Assembly: GCA_004134995.1 (NCBI GenBank)
Contig: REGP01000005.1
Coordinates: 186,001 to 250,000 of the forward strand
From: Oxalobacteraceae bacterium CAVE-383
GTDB taxonomy: Bacteria; Pseudomonadota; Gammaproteobacteria; Burkholderiales; Burkholderiaceae_D
Direction of reading: 5' to 3'
Length of the DNA stretch: 64,000 nt
Shown: one piece after another, positions 50,462-59,997 of the stretch
Numbering within the stretch: the stretch's first letter is position 1
Layout: every line of letters starts with the position of its first letter
Made by a program: the position numbers and the translations under genes
The notes under the pieces: model-generated
Database searches by the model: none
What the model was told of the DNA's origin: nothing
Seen by the model: the letters and a program-made list of their open reading frames with translations, nothing else

Positions 50462-51682
50462 GTGAATCCATTACTAGACCAGCTGCAGTCCTATCCCTTC
50501 GAAAAACTGAAGCAACTGTTTGCGGACGTCACGCCGAATCCGGCGTATTCGGCGATCAGCCTCGGCCTCGGCGAACCCAAGCATCCGACCCCGCCCTTCA
50601 TCCAGCAGGCGATGACCGATCATATGCGCGGCCTGGCGACTTATCCGACCACCGCCGGCGGCGATGCGCTGCGCGGCGCGATCGCCGGCTGGCTGGAGCG
50701 GCGCTACGGTTTGCCGCCGATCGATCCGGCCACGCAGGTCCTGCCGGTCAATGGCTCGCGCGAAGCCCTGTTCGCGCTGGCGCAGACGGTGGTCGATCCG
50801 ACCCGGGCTGCCGGCGCGGAACCGGCATTGGTGATGTGCCCGAATCCGTTCTATCAAATCTACGAAGGCGCGGCCTATCTGTCGGGCGCGCAGCCGTATT
50901 TCGTCAATTCCGATCCGGCGCGCAACTTCGCGCCCGATTACGCCGCGGTGCCGGCTTCGGTCTGGTCGCGCGTGCAATTGCTGTATGTCTGCTCGCCCGG
51001 CAATCCGACCGGCGCGGTGCTGGGACTGGAAGACTGGCGCACGCTGTTCGAACTGTCCGACCGCTACAATTTCGTCATCGCTTCGGACGAATGCTATTCC
51101 GAAATCTATTTCAAGCCGGAAGCGCCGCTGGGCGCGCTGGATGCCGCGCAGCAGCTGGGACGCGGCGATTACCGGCGCCTGATCATGTTTTCGAGCCTGT
51201 CGAAACGCTCCAACGTGCCGGGCATGCGCTCGGGCTTCGTGGCCGGCGACGCCGCCATCCTGAAGAAATTCCTGCTTTACCGCACTTACCAGGGCGGCGC
51301 GATGAGCCCGGTGATTCAATCGGCCTCGATCGCCGCCTGGAACGACGAAACCCACGTGCGGGAAAATCGGGCAAAATACATCGCCAAATTCAATGCCGTC
51401 ACGCCGCTGTTGCAGGACGTGCTGGAGGTTGCGCTGCCGGACGCCGGCTTTTACCTGTGGGCCAAAGTCGATAAAATCGCGCAGCTCTCGGACACCGAAT
51501 ACGCGCAACGCCTGTATGCCGAATATAATGTGACGGTTTTGCCCGGCAGCTACCTGGCGCGCGAAGCCCATGGCGGCAATCCCGGCAGCCGGCGCATCCG
51601 CATGGCGCTGGTGGCCGAAGTCGACGAATGCCTGGAAGCGGCGCAACGCATCGTTGCGTTCACCCGCTCGCTGGCCGCCTGA
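50462..51682 (+). CDS. dapC: Succinyldiaminopimelate aminotransferase
   Basis: 406 aa from the GTG at 50462 (begins NPLLDQLQSYPFEKLKQLFA after the start); the longer frame from 50378 contains the probable promoter. DapC transfers an amino group to N-succinyl-2-amino-6-ketopimelate in lysine and meso-DAP synthesis. It is a class I/II PLP aminotransferase with SLGLGEPKHPTPPFIQQAM, LYVCSPGNPTGAVLGLEDW, ASDECYSEIYF and the PLP lysine in FSSLSKRSNVPGMRSGF. The following dapD and dapE make the pathway assignment firm. Confidence 0.92.
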   Translation: MNPLLDQLQSYPFEKLKQLFADVTPNPAYSAISLGLGEPKHPTPPFIQQAMTDHMRGLATYPTTAGGDALRGAIAGWLERRYGLPPIDPATQVLPVNGSREALFALAQTVVDPTRAAGAEPALVMCPNPFYQIYEGAAYLSGAQPYFVNSDPARNFAPDYAAVPASVWSRVQLLYVCSPGNPTGAVLGLEDWRTLFELSDRYNFVIASDECYSEIYFKPEAPLGALDAAQQLGRGDYRRLIMFSSLSKRSNVPGMRSGFVAGDAAILKKFLLYRTYQGGAMSPVIQSASIAAWNDETHVRENRAKYIAKFNAVTPLLQDVLEVALPDAGFYLWAKVDKIAQLSDTEYAQRLYAEYNVTVLPGSYLAREAHGGNPGSRRIRMALVAEVDECLEAAQRIVAFTRSLAA

Positions 51683-51722
51683 TTTATTTCAACCTCAGCT
51701 TCAACTTTAGATAGATAAAAAA

Positions 51723-52550
51723 ATGACACAATCCCTGCAAGTACTACTCGACCAAGCGTGGGAAGACCGCGCCAATTTCTCGCCTAAATCGGCGCCTGCC
51801 GAAGTGCGCGAAGCCGTCCAGCACGTGATCGAACAACTGAATAACGGCACGCTGCGCGTCGCGCAAAAAACCGACGGCGCCTGGGTTGTGAACCAATGGG
51901 TCAAGAAGGCCGTGCTGCTGTCGTTCCGCCTGGAAGACAATACCCCGATGCCGGCCGGCGCCAACATGCAGTTCTACGACAAAGTGCCGACCAAGTTCGC
52001 CAACTACACCGCCGAAGATTTCGCCAAGGGCGGTTTCCGCGTGGTGCCGCCGGCGGTTGCGCGCCACGGCAGCTTCATCGGCAAGAACGTGATCCTGATG
52101 CCGTCGTACGTCAACATCGGCGCCTATGTCGATGAAGGCGCGATGGTCGATACCTGGGCCACCGTCGGTTCGTGCGCGCAGATCGGCAAGAACGTCCACC
52201 TGTCCGGCGGCGTCGGCATCGGCGGCGTGCTGGAACCGATGCAGGCCAATCCGACCATCATCGAAGACAACTGCTTCATCGGCGCGCGTTCGGAAATCGT
52301 CGAAGGCGTGATCGTCGAAGAGAACTCGGTGATTTCGATGGGCGTGTACATCGGCCAGTCGACCAAGATCTACGATCGCGCCACCGGCGAAGTGACCTAC
52401 GGCCGCGTGCCTGCCGGTTCGGTCGTGGTGTCGGGCAACCTGCCTTCGGCCGACGGCAAGTACAGCCTGTACTGCGCAGTGATCGTCAAACGCGTCGATG
52501 CGCAGACCCGCGCCAAGACCGCCATCAACGACCTCCTGCGAGGCGACTGA
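51723..52550 (+). CDS. dapD: Tetrahydrodipicolinate N-succinyltransferase
   Basis: 275 aa, nearly identical in length to E. coli DapD (274). It succinylates tetrahydrodipicolinate, the step that commits to the succinyl branch of meso-DAP synthesis. The N-terminal helical region ([20 protein letters not shown]) is followed by a left-handed beta-helix of hexapeptide repeats ([20 protein letters not shown], then [20 protein letters not shown]). It lies 40 bases after dapC and is followed by a strong GC hairpin. Confidence 0.97.
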   Translation: MTQSLQVLLDQAWEDRANFSPKSAPAEVREAVQHVIEQLNNGTLRVAQKTDGAWVVNQWVKKAVLLSFRLEDNTPMPAGANMQFYDKVPTKFANYTAEDFAKGGFRVVPPAVARHGSFIGKNVILMPSYVNIGAYVDEGAMVDTWATVGSCAQIGKNVHLSGGVGIGGVLEPMQANPTIIEDNCFIGARSEIVEGVIVEENSVISMGVYIGQSTKIYDRATGEVTYGRVPAGSVVVSGNLPSADGKYSLYCAVIVKRVDAQTRAKTAINDLLRGD

Positions 52551-52558
52551 TAGCGAAC

Positions 52559-52587
52559 GCCGCGGCGCCTTAAGCCGGCGCCGCGGC
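52559..52587. terminator. Strong GC hairpin after dapD
   Basis: GCCGCGGCGCC, a 7-base loop TTAAGCC, then GGCGCCGCGGC gives a perfect 11-bp stem that begins 8 bases after the dapD stop. No U-run follows, so it may terminate poorly, stabilise the dapCD message or separate it from the downstream pair. Confidence 0.5.
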
Positions 52588-52636
52588 CTGGCTGGCCTCA
52601 CCTATCCCTCTTCAGCAAATCCCGCAGATCCATACC

Positions 52637-53020
52637 ATGTCCCTACCCACCGCTCCCATCACCGTCTACGGCATCCCGAACTGCAATACCGTCAAGAGCG
52701 CGCGGGACTGGCTGGACCGGCATGCCATTGCGTATGCGTTTCACGATTTCAAAAAGGCCGGCGTCAGCCAGGCGCTGGTCGAGTCCTGGCTGCCGCATCT
52801 GGGACTGGACGTGCTGATCAACCGCAAGGGCACCACCTGGCGCGCGCTGAGCGACGCGCAGAAGGCCTCCGTGGCCGACGCCGGCCACGCCATCGCGCTG
52901 ATGATGGCGCAGCCGTCGCTGATCAAGCGGCCGGTGCTGGTCATCGGCGGCAAAGCCCACGCCGGCTTTTCCGAAGCGGCCTATCAAGACATTTTCCAGG
53001 TTTCCGGGACCGCGGCATGA
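52637..53020 (+). CDS. ArsC/Spx-family protein, YffB-like
   Basis: 127 aa thioredoxin-fold protein of the ArsC/Spx superfamily. The conserved start is [20 protein letters not shown], with the single active-type Cys at residue 16 and no second Cys in a CXXC. Further motifs are [13 protein letters not shown] and [20 protein letters not shown], as in YffB. E. coli also has yffB next to dapE, so the order is conserved across beta- and gammaproteobacteria. The function of YffB is not well known; it should not be read as arsenate reductase. It overlaps dapE by 4 bases (ATGA). Confidence 0.88.
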   Translation: MSLPTAPITVYGIPNCNTVKSARDWLDRHAIAYAFHDFKKAGVSQALVESWLPHLGLDVLINRKGTTWRALSDAQKASVADAGHAIALMMAQPSLIKRPVLVIGGKAHAGFSEAAYQDIFQVSGTAA

Positions 53021-54192
53021 GCAATCAAAACAGCAGCAACAGCAACAACAGCGGCGGCAAGACGCTGGCATTGACCGAAAAACTGATCGCCCTTTCGTCG
53101 GTGACGCCCGAGGACAAAGGCTGCCAGGCCACGCTGATCGATCTGCTGACGCCGCTCGGCTTTGCCTGCGAAACGATGCAGTCCGGCGAGGTCACGAATT
53201 TGTGGGCCCGGCGCGGCACGGCGCAACCGCTGCTGGTGTTCGCCGGCCATACCGACGTGGTGCCGACCGGCCCGGTCGATCAATGGCAATCCCATCCGTT
53301 CGCGCCGACCCATCGCGACGGCAAACTGTACGGCCGCGGCGCCGCCGATATGAAGACCTCGATCGCGGCGATGATCGTGGCCGTGGAAGAATTCACCCAG
53401 GCCCATCCCGATCACAAGGGATCGATCGGCTTCCTGATCACCAGCGATGAAGAAGGCCCGGCCACCGACGGCACCGTGGTCGTCTGCGACCGCCTCAAGG
53501 CGCGCGGCGAACAGCTCGACTATTGCATCGTCGGCGAACCGACTTCGGCCGAAACGCTCGGCGACATGATCAAGAACGGCCGCCGCGGCACCATGTCCGG
53601 CAAGCTGACCGTCAAGGGCATCCAGGGCCATATCGCCTATCCGCAACTGGCCAGGAATCCGATTCATCTGGCGGCGCCGGTACTGGCGCAGCTGGTCGCC
53701 GAAAAATGGGACGACGGCAACGAATACTATTTGCCGACCTCGTGGCAGATGTCGAATATCCACGGCGGTACCGGCGCCTCGAACGTGATCCCGGGCGAGC
53801 TCGTGATCGATTTCAATTTCCGCTTTTCGACCGCCAGCACGGTCGAAGGCCTGCAGCGGCGCGTGCACGCCATCCTCGATGCGCACAGCCGCGCCGGCGA
53901 TTGGGAATACGACCTGAAATGGACCGTCGGCGGCTTGCCGTTCCTGACGCCGCGCGGCAATCTGAGCAGCGCGCTGGCCGACGCCATCCTGGCCGAAACC
54001 GGCGTCAGCACGGAACTGTCGACCACCGGCGGCACTTCGGACGGCCGCTTTATTGCGCAGATCTGCCCGCAGGTGATCGAATTCGGCCCGCCCAACGCCA
54101 GCATCCACAAGATCGACGAGCACATCGAACTGCGTTTCATCGATCCGCTCAAGAATATCTACCGCCGCACGATGGAAAACCTGCTGCTGTGA
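53017..54192 (+). CDS. dapE: Succinyl-diaminopimelate desuccinylase
   Basis: 391 aa from the ATG at 53017, overlapping the previous stop by 4 bases; the long open frame upstream to 52498 is not the start. DapE hydrolyses N-succinyl-LL-DAP to LL-DAP and succinate, using two zincs. Motifs seen are [18 protein letters not shown] (zinc His), [18 protein letters not shown] (Asp), and [15 protein letters not shown] (Glu catalysis and binding). The C-terminal [13 protein letters not shown] completes the site. An Asn/Ser-rich head ([13 protein letters not shown]) precedes the conserved sequence and is probably disordered. Confidence 0.96.
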   Translation: MSNQNSSNSNNSGGKTLALTEKLIALSSVTPEDKGCQATLIDLLTPLGFACETMQSGEVTNLWARRGTAQPLLVFAGHTDVVPTGPVDQWQSHPFAPTHRDGKLYGRGAADMKTSIAAMIVAVEEFTQAHPDHKGSIGFLITSDEEGPATDGTVVVCDRLKARGEQLDYCIVGEPTSAETLGDMIKNGRRGTMSGKLTVKGIQGHIAYPQLARNPIHLAAPVLAQLVAEKWDDGNEYYLPTSWQMSNIHGGTGASNVIPGELVIDFNFRFSTASTVEGLQRRVHAILDAHSRAGDWEYDLKWTVGGLPFLTPRGNLSSALADAILAETGVSTELSTTGGTSDGRFIAQICPQVIEFGPPNASIHKIDEHIELRFIDPLKNIYRRTMENLLL

Positions 54193-54209
54193 CGGCATCG
54201 GGATGCAAT

Positions 54210-54227
54210 CAGGATTCACAGGATTCA
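54210..54227 (+). repeat. Tandem CAGGATTCA repeat downstream of dapE
   Basis: Two adjacent exact 9-base copies (54210-54218 and 54219-54227), followed by a degenerate ATCAAGATTCA. They lie in the 148-base gap between dapE and prmB. No function is apparent. Confidence 0.6.
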
Positions 54228-54288
54228 ATCAAGATTCAGCCAATAAATTCAGTCAATAAAGCGCGCGGATGACGCCCAAGACAACCAA

Positions 54289-54307
54289 GCGCCGGATTCC
54301 CCGGCGC
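54289..54307. terminator. Hairpin between dapE and prmB
   Basis: GCGCCGG-ATTCC-CCGGCGC gives a 7-bp perfect stem with a 5-base loop 34 bases before the prmB start. The tail CTTCCAAACC has few Ts, so termination efficiency is doubtful. Confidence 0.45.
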
Positions 54308-54340
54308 CTTCCAAACCATCGCTCTCTTTCAGGTCCCGCC

Positions 54341-55225
54341 ATGACGCCTCAACAATTTTCCACCATCCGCGATCTGCTGCGCTACGCCGTCACCCGCTTC
54401 AACGGCGCCAAACTGTTTTTCGGCCACGGCAGCAGCAACGCGCTGGATGAAGCCGCCTACCTGATCCTGCACACGCTGCATTTGCCGCTGGATCAACTGG
54501 AGCCGTTCCTCGACGCGCGCCTGCTGCCCGACGAATGCGACGCCGTGCTGCGCGTGATCGAAAAGCGCGCCGTGGAGCGCGTGCCGGCGGCCTACATCAC
54601 CAACGAGGCCTGGCTCGGCAGTTACCGCTTTTATGTCGACGAGCGCGTCATCGTGCCGCGCTCGTTCATCGCCGAGCTGATTCCGGAACAGTTTTCGCCC
54701 TGGCTGCTGCTGGGCAACAATCTGGGCCATATTCTCGATCTGTGCACCGGCTCGGCCTGCCTGCCGATCCTGCTGGCCGACGCCTTTCCCGACGCGCACA
54801 TCGATGCCGTCGACATTTCGCCCGATGCGCTGGCGGTGGCGCGCCGCAATGTCGACGACTATGCCTTGCAGGAGCGCATCACGCTGGTGGAATCGGATCT
54901 GTACGGCAAACTGCCGCCGCAAAAATACGATTTGATCATCAGCAATCCGCCCTACGTCAATTCGGGATCGATGGACAAGCTGCCGCGGGAATACCGGCAT
55001 GAGCCGTCGCTGGCGCTGGCCGGCGGCGCCGACGGCATGGATCTGGTGCGCAAGATCGTCGAAGGCGCCAAACAGCGCCTGAAGCCGGAAGGCGTGCTGA
55101 TCGTCGAAATCGGCAATGAGCGCGCGCATGCGGAAGCGGCCTTTCCCGACATGGAACTGACCTGGATCAGCACCAGCGCCGGCGACGACATGGTCTTCCT
55201 GCTGACCGCGGACCAATTGAAATAA
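54341..55225 (+). CDS. prmB: PrmB, ribosomal protein uL3 glutamine methyltransferase
   Basis: 294 aa from the ATG at 54341, preceded by AGGT at good spacing; an ATG at 54269 would add an atypical basic head that contains the hairpin. PrmB methylates the Gln of ribosomal protein L3 (uL3) and is a relative of PrmC/HemK. The signature NPPY is seen in LIISNPPYVNSGSMDKLPRE. The SAM site is ILDLCTGSACLPILLADAFP. The N-terminal helical domain (FSTIRDLLRYAVTRFNGAKL with FFGHGSSNALDEAAYLIL) is PrmB rather than PrmC. Confidence 0.93.
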   Translation: MTPQQFSTIRDLLRYAVTRFNGAKLFFGHGSSNALDEAAYLILHTLHLPLDQLEPFLDARLLPDECDAVLRVIEKRAVERVPAAYITNEAWLGSYRFYVDERVIVPRSFIAELIPEQFSPWLLLGNNLGHILDLCTGSACLPILLADAFPDAHIDAVDISPDALAVARRNVDDYALQERITLVESDLYGKLPPQKYDLIISNPPYVNSGSMDKLPREYRHEPSLALAGGADGMDLVRKIVEGAKQRLKPEGVLIVEIGNERAHAEAAFPDMELTWISTSAGDDMVFLLTADQLK

Positions 55226-55252
55226 ATACCTTAGATTAAAGACAGAAATCAG

Positions 55253-57241
55253 ATGATTCGTTTTCAACAAGTAAGCCTGATGCGCGGCGTGAAGCCGCTG
55301 CTGGAATCCGTCGACGTCACGCTGAATCCGGGCGACAAGATCGGCCTGATCGGCGCCAACGGCGCCGGCAAATCGAGCCTGTTCGGATTGTTGCGCGGCG
55401 AGCTGCATGCCGATGCGGGCGAAATCGATTTCCCCGCCAAATGGCGGCTGGCGTACGTGGCGCAGGAAACCCCGGCGCTGGACCGGCCCGCGCTGGAATA
55501 CGCCATCGACGGCGACGTCACGCTGCGCAAGCTGGAAGCGCAACTGGCGCAGCTGGAAAGCGAACCCGAAAGCGCGGCCAACGGCATCCAGATCGGCGAA
55601 CTGCACAGCGCGCTGGCCGACGCCGATGCCTACACCGTGCAATCGCGCGGCGAGCAATTGCTGCTGGGCCTGGGCTTCTCGCTGGACCAGATGCAGCAGC
55701 CCGTGGCCAGCTTCTCCGGCGGCTGGCGCATGCGGCTCAATCTGGCGCAGGCGCTGATGTGCCCGTCCGACCTGCTGCTGCTGGACGAACCCACCAACCA
55801 TCTGGATCTCGATGCGATCATCTGGCTGGAAGAATGGCTGAAGCGCTACCCGGGCACGCTGGTCATCATTTCGCACGACCGCGATTTTCTCGATGGGGTG
55901 GTGAACGTGATCGTGCAGATCGACGAGCGCAAGCTGAAACGCTACTCCGGCAATTATTCCTCGTTTGAACGGCAGCGCTCGGCGCAAATGATTCTGGCGC
56001 AGGGCGCGCTGGAAAAGCAGGCGCGCCAACGCGCGCATCTGGAATCCTTCGTCAATCGTTTCAAGGCGCAGGCCAGCAAGGCGCGCCAGGCGCAGAGCCG
56101 CATGAAGGCGCTGGCCAAGATGGAGGAATTGGCGCCGCTGCGCGCGGCGGCCGAATTTTCGTTCGAATTCCGCGAGCCGTTGAATGCGCCAAATCCGCTG
56201 CTGGTGCTGGAAGACGTGAATGCCGGCTACAAGATCGTGAATCCTGCCGATGACTCCGTCCAGGAAAAACTGATCGTCGGCGACATCAATTTTTCGCTGC
56301 AGATCGGCCAGCGCATCGGCCTGCTGGGCGTCAACGGCGCCGGCAAATCGACGCTGATCAAAACCATCGCCGGCGACCTGCAGCCGCTGAACGGCGAAGC
56401 CATCATCGGCAAGGGCCTGTCGATCGGTTATTTCGCCCAGCACCAGGTCGAAATGCTGCGCCACGACGAATCGCCGCTCTGGCATCTGGCCAAGATCGCC
56501 CCGACCGTGCGCGAACAGGAACTGCGCAATTTCCTCGGCAGCTTCAATTTCCCCGGCACCATGGTGACCAGTTCGATCGCGCCGTTTTCCGGCGGCGAAA
56601 AAGCGCGGCTGGCGTTGGCGCTGATCGTCTGGCAGCGGCCCAACCTGCTGCTGCTGGACGAACCGACCAACCATCTGGATCTGGAAACGCGCGAAGCGCT
56701 GACGATGGCGCTGGCGCAATTCGAAGGCACGCTGGTGGTGGTATCGCATGACCGGCATTTGCTGCGCGCCACCACCGACCAGTTCATCATCGTGGCCGAC
56801 GGCAAGCTGCAGCCGTTCGACGGCGATCTGGACGATTACAAGGACTGGCTGTTCAAGACCAAGCTCGGCAAGGGCACGACCGTGCTGCCGGCGGTCAACA
56901 AGCAGGACGAATTGCCGCAGGCGTCGCCGGTGGCAGCGCATTCCGCCATCGACCGGCGCGATCAGAAAAAAATCGATGCCGAGCTGCGCCAGCGCATTTC
57001 GGCCCAGCGCAAACCGATTGAGGCGCGCCTGAAACGGGTGGAAGAAAAGATTGCGAAACGCAATGCGCAGATGGCCGAAATCGACGCCAGATTATCGGAT
57101 CAGTCGATTTACGAAAGCAGCAGGAAAGCCGAGCTCAAGACAGTGCTGACGGATCAGACCTATTACAAAAAGGATCTGGAGCAACTGGAGACGGAATGGC
57201 TGAAGGAACAGGAAGCGCTGGAAGCGGTGGGCGGGGTCTGA
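55253..57241 (+). CDS. yheS: ABC-F ATPase, YheS-like
   Basis: 662 aa with two ATPase domains and no transmembrane segments, the ABC-F form that acts on the ribosome. The first Walker A is IGANGAGKSSLFGLL and the second LLGVNGAGKSTLIKTIAG; signatures are FSGGWRMRLNLAQALM and FSGGEKARLALALIVW. The start MIRFQQVSLMRGVKPLLESV and the phrase AYVAQETPALDRPALEYAID match the YheS subfamily of E. coli rather than Uup or EttA. A basic, coiled C-terminal tail (about 545-662) follows. ABC-F proteins relieve translation stalls; YheS itself is linked to nascent-chain stalling. Confidence 0.9.
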   Translation: MIRFQQVSLMRGVKPLLESVDVTLNPGDKIGLIGANGAGKSSLFGLLRGELHADAGEIDFPAKWRLAYVAQETPALDRPALEYAIDGDVTLRKLEAQLAQLESEPESAANGIQIGELHSALADADAYTVQSRGEQLLLGLGFSLDQMQQPVASFSGGWRMRLNLAQALMCPSDLLLLDEPTNHLDLDAIIWLEEWLKRYPGTLVIISHDRDFLDGVVNVIVQIDERKLKRYSGNYSSFERQRSAQMILAQGALEKQARQRAHLESFVNRFKAQASKARQAQSRMKALAKMEELAPLRAAAEFSFEFREPLNAPNPLLVLEDVNAGYKIVNPADDSVQEKLIVGDINFSLQIGQRIGLLGVNGAGKSTLIKTIAGDLQPLNGEAIIGKGLSIGYFAQHQVEMLRHDESPLWHLAKIAPTVREQELRNFLGSFNFPGTMVTSSIAPFSGGEKARLALALIVWQRPNLLLLDEPTNHLDLETREALTMALAQFEGTLVVVSHDRHLLRATTDQFIIVADGKLQPFDGDLDDYKDWLFKTKLGKGTTVLPAVNKQDELPQASPVAAHSAIDRRDQKKIDAELRQRISAQRKPIEARLKRVEEKIAKRNAQMAEIDARLSDQSIYESSRKAELKTVLTDQTYYKKDLEQLETEWLKEQEALEAVGGV

Positions 57242-57372
57242 CCGGGGCTTTATACGGGTCTGATATGGGATCGATGCAACCCGGAATCATGGCTTTTTCG
57301 TAAGCCGGCGCGCGCGATCTTTACAAACTTTTAGCGCTGATATTGCAGCAAAATAACAACAGCGTGGCGGTT

Positions 57373-57654
57373 TTAACGGCGCGGCCGGTAGATATCCTGG
57401 CCGACTTCGTTGATCTGGCGCCGCAGTTCGCGCCGTTCGTCCGGGCTGAGGCGGCCGGAATGATGTTCCGCATTGCCCTGTTGAGTGCTATCTTCACGCT
57501 GTTCGAAACGATTGGTGGTAAAGGACGCGCGTTCGGCCTGCTGATGTGGACCGACCTGCCGCGGCGGCACATTGGAACGATCCGGCTGAGCAATTGCGGC
57601 GGCGCTGCAAGACAGCAGAACCATCGTCAAGAGTGTTTGTCTGATACCCATCAT
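57373..57654 (-). CDS. Small secreted hypothetical protein
   Basis: 93 aa from the ATG at 57654; the longer open frame to 57843 overlaps the ompR promoter and start, so it is not likely used. I do not recognise a named family. A signal peptide is visible (MMGIRQTLLTMVLLSCSAAA then IAQ), followed by a Pro/Gln/Asn-rich polar segment. The C-terminal end is a charged helix, RLSPDERRELRRQINEVGQD followed by IYRPRR. Such RLSPEER-R-LRR tails occur in small betaproteobacterial periplasmic proteins of unknown role. It is convergent to yheS and divergent from ompR. The lack of a clear Shine-Dalgarno lowers certainty. Confidence 0.65.
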   Translation of the reverse strand: MMGIRQTLLTMVLLSCSAAAIAQPDRSNVPPRQVGPHQQAERASFTTNRFEQREDSTQQGNAEHHSGRLSPDERRELRRQINEVGQDIYRPRR

Positions 57655-57816
57655 AAATTGCGATTCCAGGCCCGAAGACGCTAAATTAAACGCCACAGGC
57701 GCATTGTATTCCTCGATATTCCGACGTATAAGATTATTCAGGTAAGCTGTGTAACTCTTTGTAATCTTTTCGTCCGGATAGTGAGTCATCTGTCTTTCTA
57801 ACGTTACCATAACGAC

Positions 57817-58563
57817 ATGAATACTAACAATATAACCGCGCAAGTTCCACAGGCCAAAATACTCGTTGTCGACGATGATGTGCGCCTGCGAGACCTGTTG
57901 CGCCGCTATTTGACCGAACAGGGTTTCAACGTTATTACCGCCGAAAACGCCACCGCGCTGAACAAGCTCTGGATCCGCGAACGCTACGATTTGCTGGTGC
58001 TGGATTTGATGCTGCCGGGCGAAGACGGCCTCTCGATTTGCCGCCGCCTGCGCGGCGCCGGCGACCAGACGCCGATCATCATGCTGACCGCCAAGGGCGA
58101 GGATGTGGACCGCATTATCGGCCTCGAAATGGGCGCCGACGATTACCTGCCGAAGCCTTTCAATCCGCGCGAGCTGGTGGCGCGCATGAACGCCGTGCTG
58201 CGCCGCAAGGGCGCCGACGAACTGCCGGGCGCGCCTTCCGAAACGCCGCAGACTTTCACCTTCGGCGATTTCGAACTGGATCTCGGCACGCGCTCGCTGC
58301 GCAAGAACGGCGAACCGGTGCCGCTGACGACCGGCGAATTTTCCGTGCTGAAGGTTTTCGCGCGCAATGCGCGCCAGCCGCTGTCGCGCGAAAAACTGAT
58401 GGAACTGGCGCGCGGCCGCGAATACGAAGTGTTCGACCGCAGCCTCGACGTGCAGATTTCGCGGCTGCGCAAACTGGTCGAACCGGACCCATCCAATCCT
58501 CTGTACATCCAGACTGTCTGGGGCCTGGGCTATGTGTTCATTCCGGAAGGCAAACCGCGCTAA
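57817..58563 (+). CDS. ompR: OmpR-family response regulator
   Basis: 248 aa. OmpR controls porin and other envelope genes in response to EnvZ. The receiver has acidic residues at 19-21 (KILVVDDDVRLRDLLRRYL), the phosphorylated Asp63 in LLVLDLMLPGEDGLSICRRL, Thr in IIMLTAKGEDVDRIIGLEMG and Lys in YLPKPFNPREL. The C-terminal winged helix has FTFGDFELDLGTRSLRKNGE and GREYEVFDRSLDVQISRLRK. The sequence resembles E. coli OmpR closely. No clear ribosome binding site precedes the ATG. It is followed 33 bases later by envZ. Confidence 0.94.
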   Translation: MNTNNITAQVPQAKILVVDDDVRLRDLLRRYLTEQGFNVITAENATALNKLWIRERYDLLVLDLMLPGEDGLSICRRLRGAGDQTPIIMLTAKGEDVDRIIGLEMGADDYLPKPFNPRELVARMNAVLRRKGADELPGAPSETPQTFTFGDFELDLGTRSLRKNGEPVPLTTGEFSVLKVFARNARQPLSREKLMELARGREYEVFDRSLDVQISRLRKLVEPDPSNPLYIQTVWGLGYVFIPEGKPR

Positions 58564-58596
58564 AAAGCGCCATCACCTTAGTTAGACAACACATCA

Positions 58597-59997
58597 ATGC
58601 GTCATATCAAACGCCGGCTGGAATGGATACGCAACGGCCTGTTCTGGCGCACCTTCATTCTGTTGACCTTCCTGACCACCGCCAGCATGGTGGCCTGGTT
58701 CGCCAGCTACAGCATCGTCGAACGCGGCCCGCAATCCGAACAGCTGGCCGCGCAGATCGTCTCCGTGGTCACCATCACGCGCGCCGCGCTGACCCATTCG
58801 GCGCCGGAAATGCGGCGCGAACTGCTGTTCGACCTGGCCAGCAATGAAGGCATCCGCATCTATCCCCGCGAAGAAACCGACACCGTTCAGGAACCCGAGG
58901 ACAACGTCTTCCTGACGACGCTGCGCGACCATGTCAAACAGGCGCTGGACGAAGACACCCGCTTCGCTTCCAGCGTCAACGGCGTCAACGGTTTCTGGAT
59001 CAGCTTCCGCATCGAAGACGACGACTATTGGCTGATGCTCGACCGCGGCCGCATCAACAGTACCACCGGCCTGCAATGGCTGGGATGGGGCTCGATCGCA
59101 CTGTCTCTCTCGCTGATGGGCGCGGCCTTCATTTCGACCCTGATCAACCAGCCGCTGGCGCGCCTGACCGCGGCCGCGCGCGCCATCGCCAAAGGCGCCC
59201 GGCCCGACACGCTGCCTGAAGCGGGCCCCACCGAAATCCGCGAGGCAAATCGCAGTTTCAATCAGATGGTGGCCGACCTGGAACGGGTCGAATCGGACCG
59301 AACGCTGATCCTGGCGGGCATTTCGCACGATTTGCGAACGCCGCTGGCGCGCATGCAACTGGAAGTCGAACTGGCGCATCTGAGCGAGGAAGCGCGCGCC
59401 GGCATGCAGGCCGATCTGGTGCAGATGGACGCCATCATCGGGCAATTCCTCGATTACGCCAAACCCTCCGATCCCGGCAATTTCGAAGTGGTCGACCTCT
59501 CTGCGCTGATTGCCGACGCCGCGGCTGCCGCCAGCCGCGCCAGCACCGTGCACGTGACTTCGCACATTGCCGACAACGTCAACGTAATGGGCATCGGCAC
59601 CGAACTGCAGCGCGTCACCTTGAACCTGATCGAAAACGCGCGGCGCTACGGCAGGAAGGCCGGCGACGAATTCACCGAAATGGAAATCAGCTGCCGCACC
59701 GAAGGCAGCAATGCCGTCGTCGAGATCCTCGATCACGGCGACGGCGTGCCGGAAGCCGATATCGACCGCCTGCTGCGCCCGTTCACCCGGCTCGACAGCG
59801 CCCGCGGGCAGGCCAACGGCGCCGGCCTGGGCCTGGCGATCGTCAACCGCATCATCTTGCGCCACAAAGGCAAGCTGATCCTGCGCAACCGCGAAGGCGG
59901 CGGGCTGATGGCGCGCATCACGCTGCCGCTGCCGGACCGCCCAAGGGCGCCGCGCCGCAATACCAATCATGCTGCCCCGAAGGAGCAAACCGCATGA
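58597..59997 (+). CDS. envZ: EnvZ-like sensor histidine kinase
   Basis: 466 aa. EnvZ senses osmolarity and phosphorylates OmpR. The N-terminal membrane helix (FILLTFLTTASMVAWFASYS) is followed by a periplasmic part of about 110 residues and a second membrane helix (about 162-183). A HAMP domain follows, then the dimerisation/phosphotransfer helix with His244 in ILAGISHDLRTPLARMQLEV. The catalytic domain has N box NLIENARRYG, G1 DHGDGVPEADIDRLLRPF and G2 GAGLGLAIVNRIILRH. The stop overlaps the next gene by 4 bases (ATGA). Confidence 0.93.
   Translation: MRHIKRRLEWIRNGLFWRTFILLTFLTTASMVAWFASYSIVERGPQSEQLAAQIVSVVTITRAALTHSAPEMRRELLFDLASNEGIRIYPREETDTVQEPEDNVFLTTLRDHVKQALDEDTRFASSVNGVNGFWISFRIEDDDYWLMLDRGRINSTTGLQWLGWGSIALSLSLMGAAFISTLINQPLARLTAAARAIAKGARPDTLPEAGPTEIREANRSFNQMVADLERVESDRTLILAGISHDLRTPLARMQLEVELAHLSEEARAGMQADLVQMDAIIGQFLDYAKPSDPGNFEVVDLSALIADAAAAASRASTVHVTSHIADNVNVMGIGTELQRVTLNLIENARRYGRKAGDEFTEMEISCRTEGSNAVVEILDHGDGVPEADIDRLLRPFTRLDSARGQANGAGLGLAIVNRIILRHKGKLILRNREGGGLMARITLPLPDRPRAPRRNTNHAAPKEQTA

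Noticed and set aside
52498..53016. In-frame N-terminal extension of dapE by 173 codons
   Set aside because: The stretch overlaps the end of dapD, the hairpin and the whole ArsC-like gene in another frame; the ATG at 53017 gives the normal DapE length.
54329..56941. 870-codon open frame on the minus strand opposite prmB and yheS
   Set aside because: It spans two well-supported genes in opposite orientation and shows only shadow-type composition.
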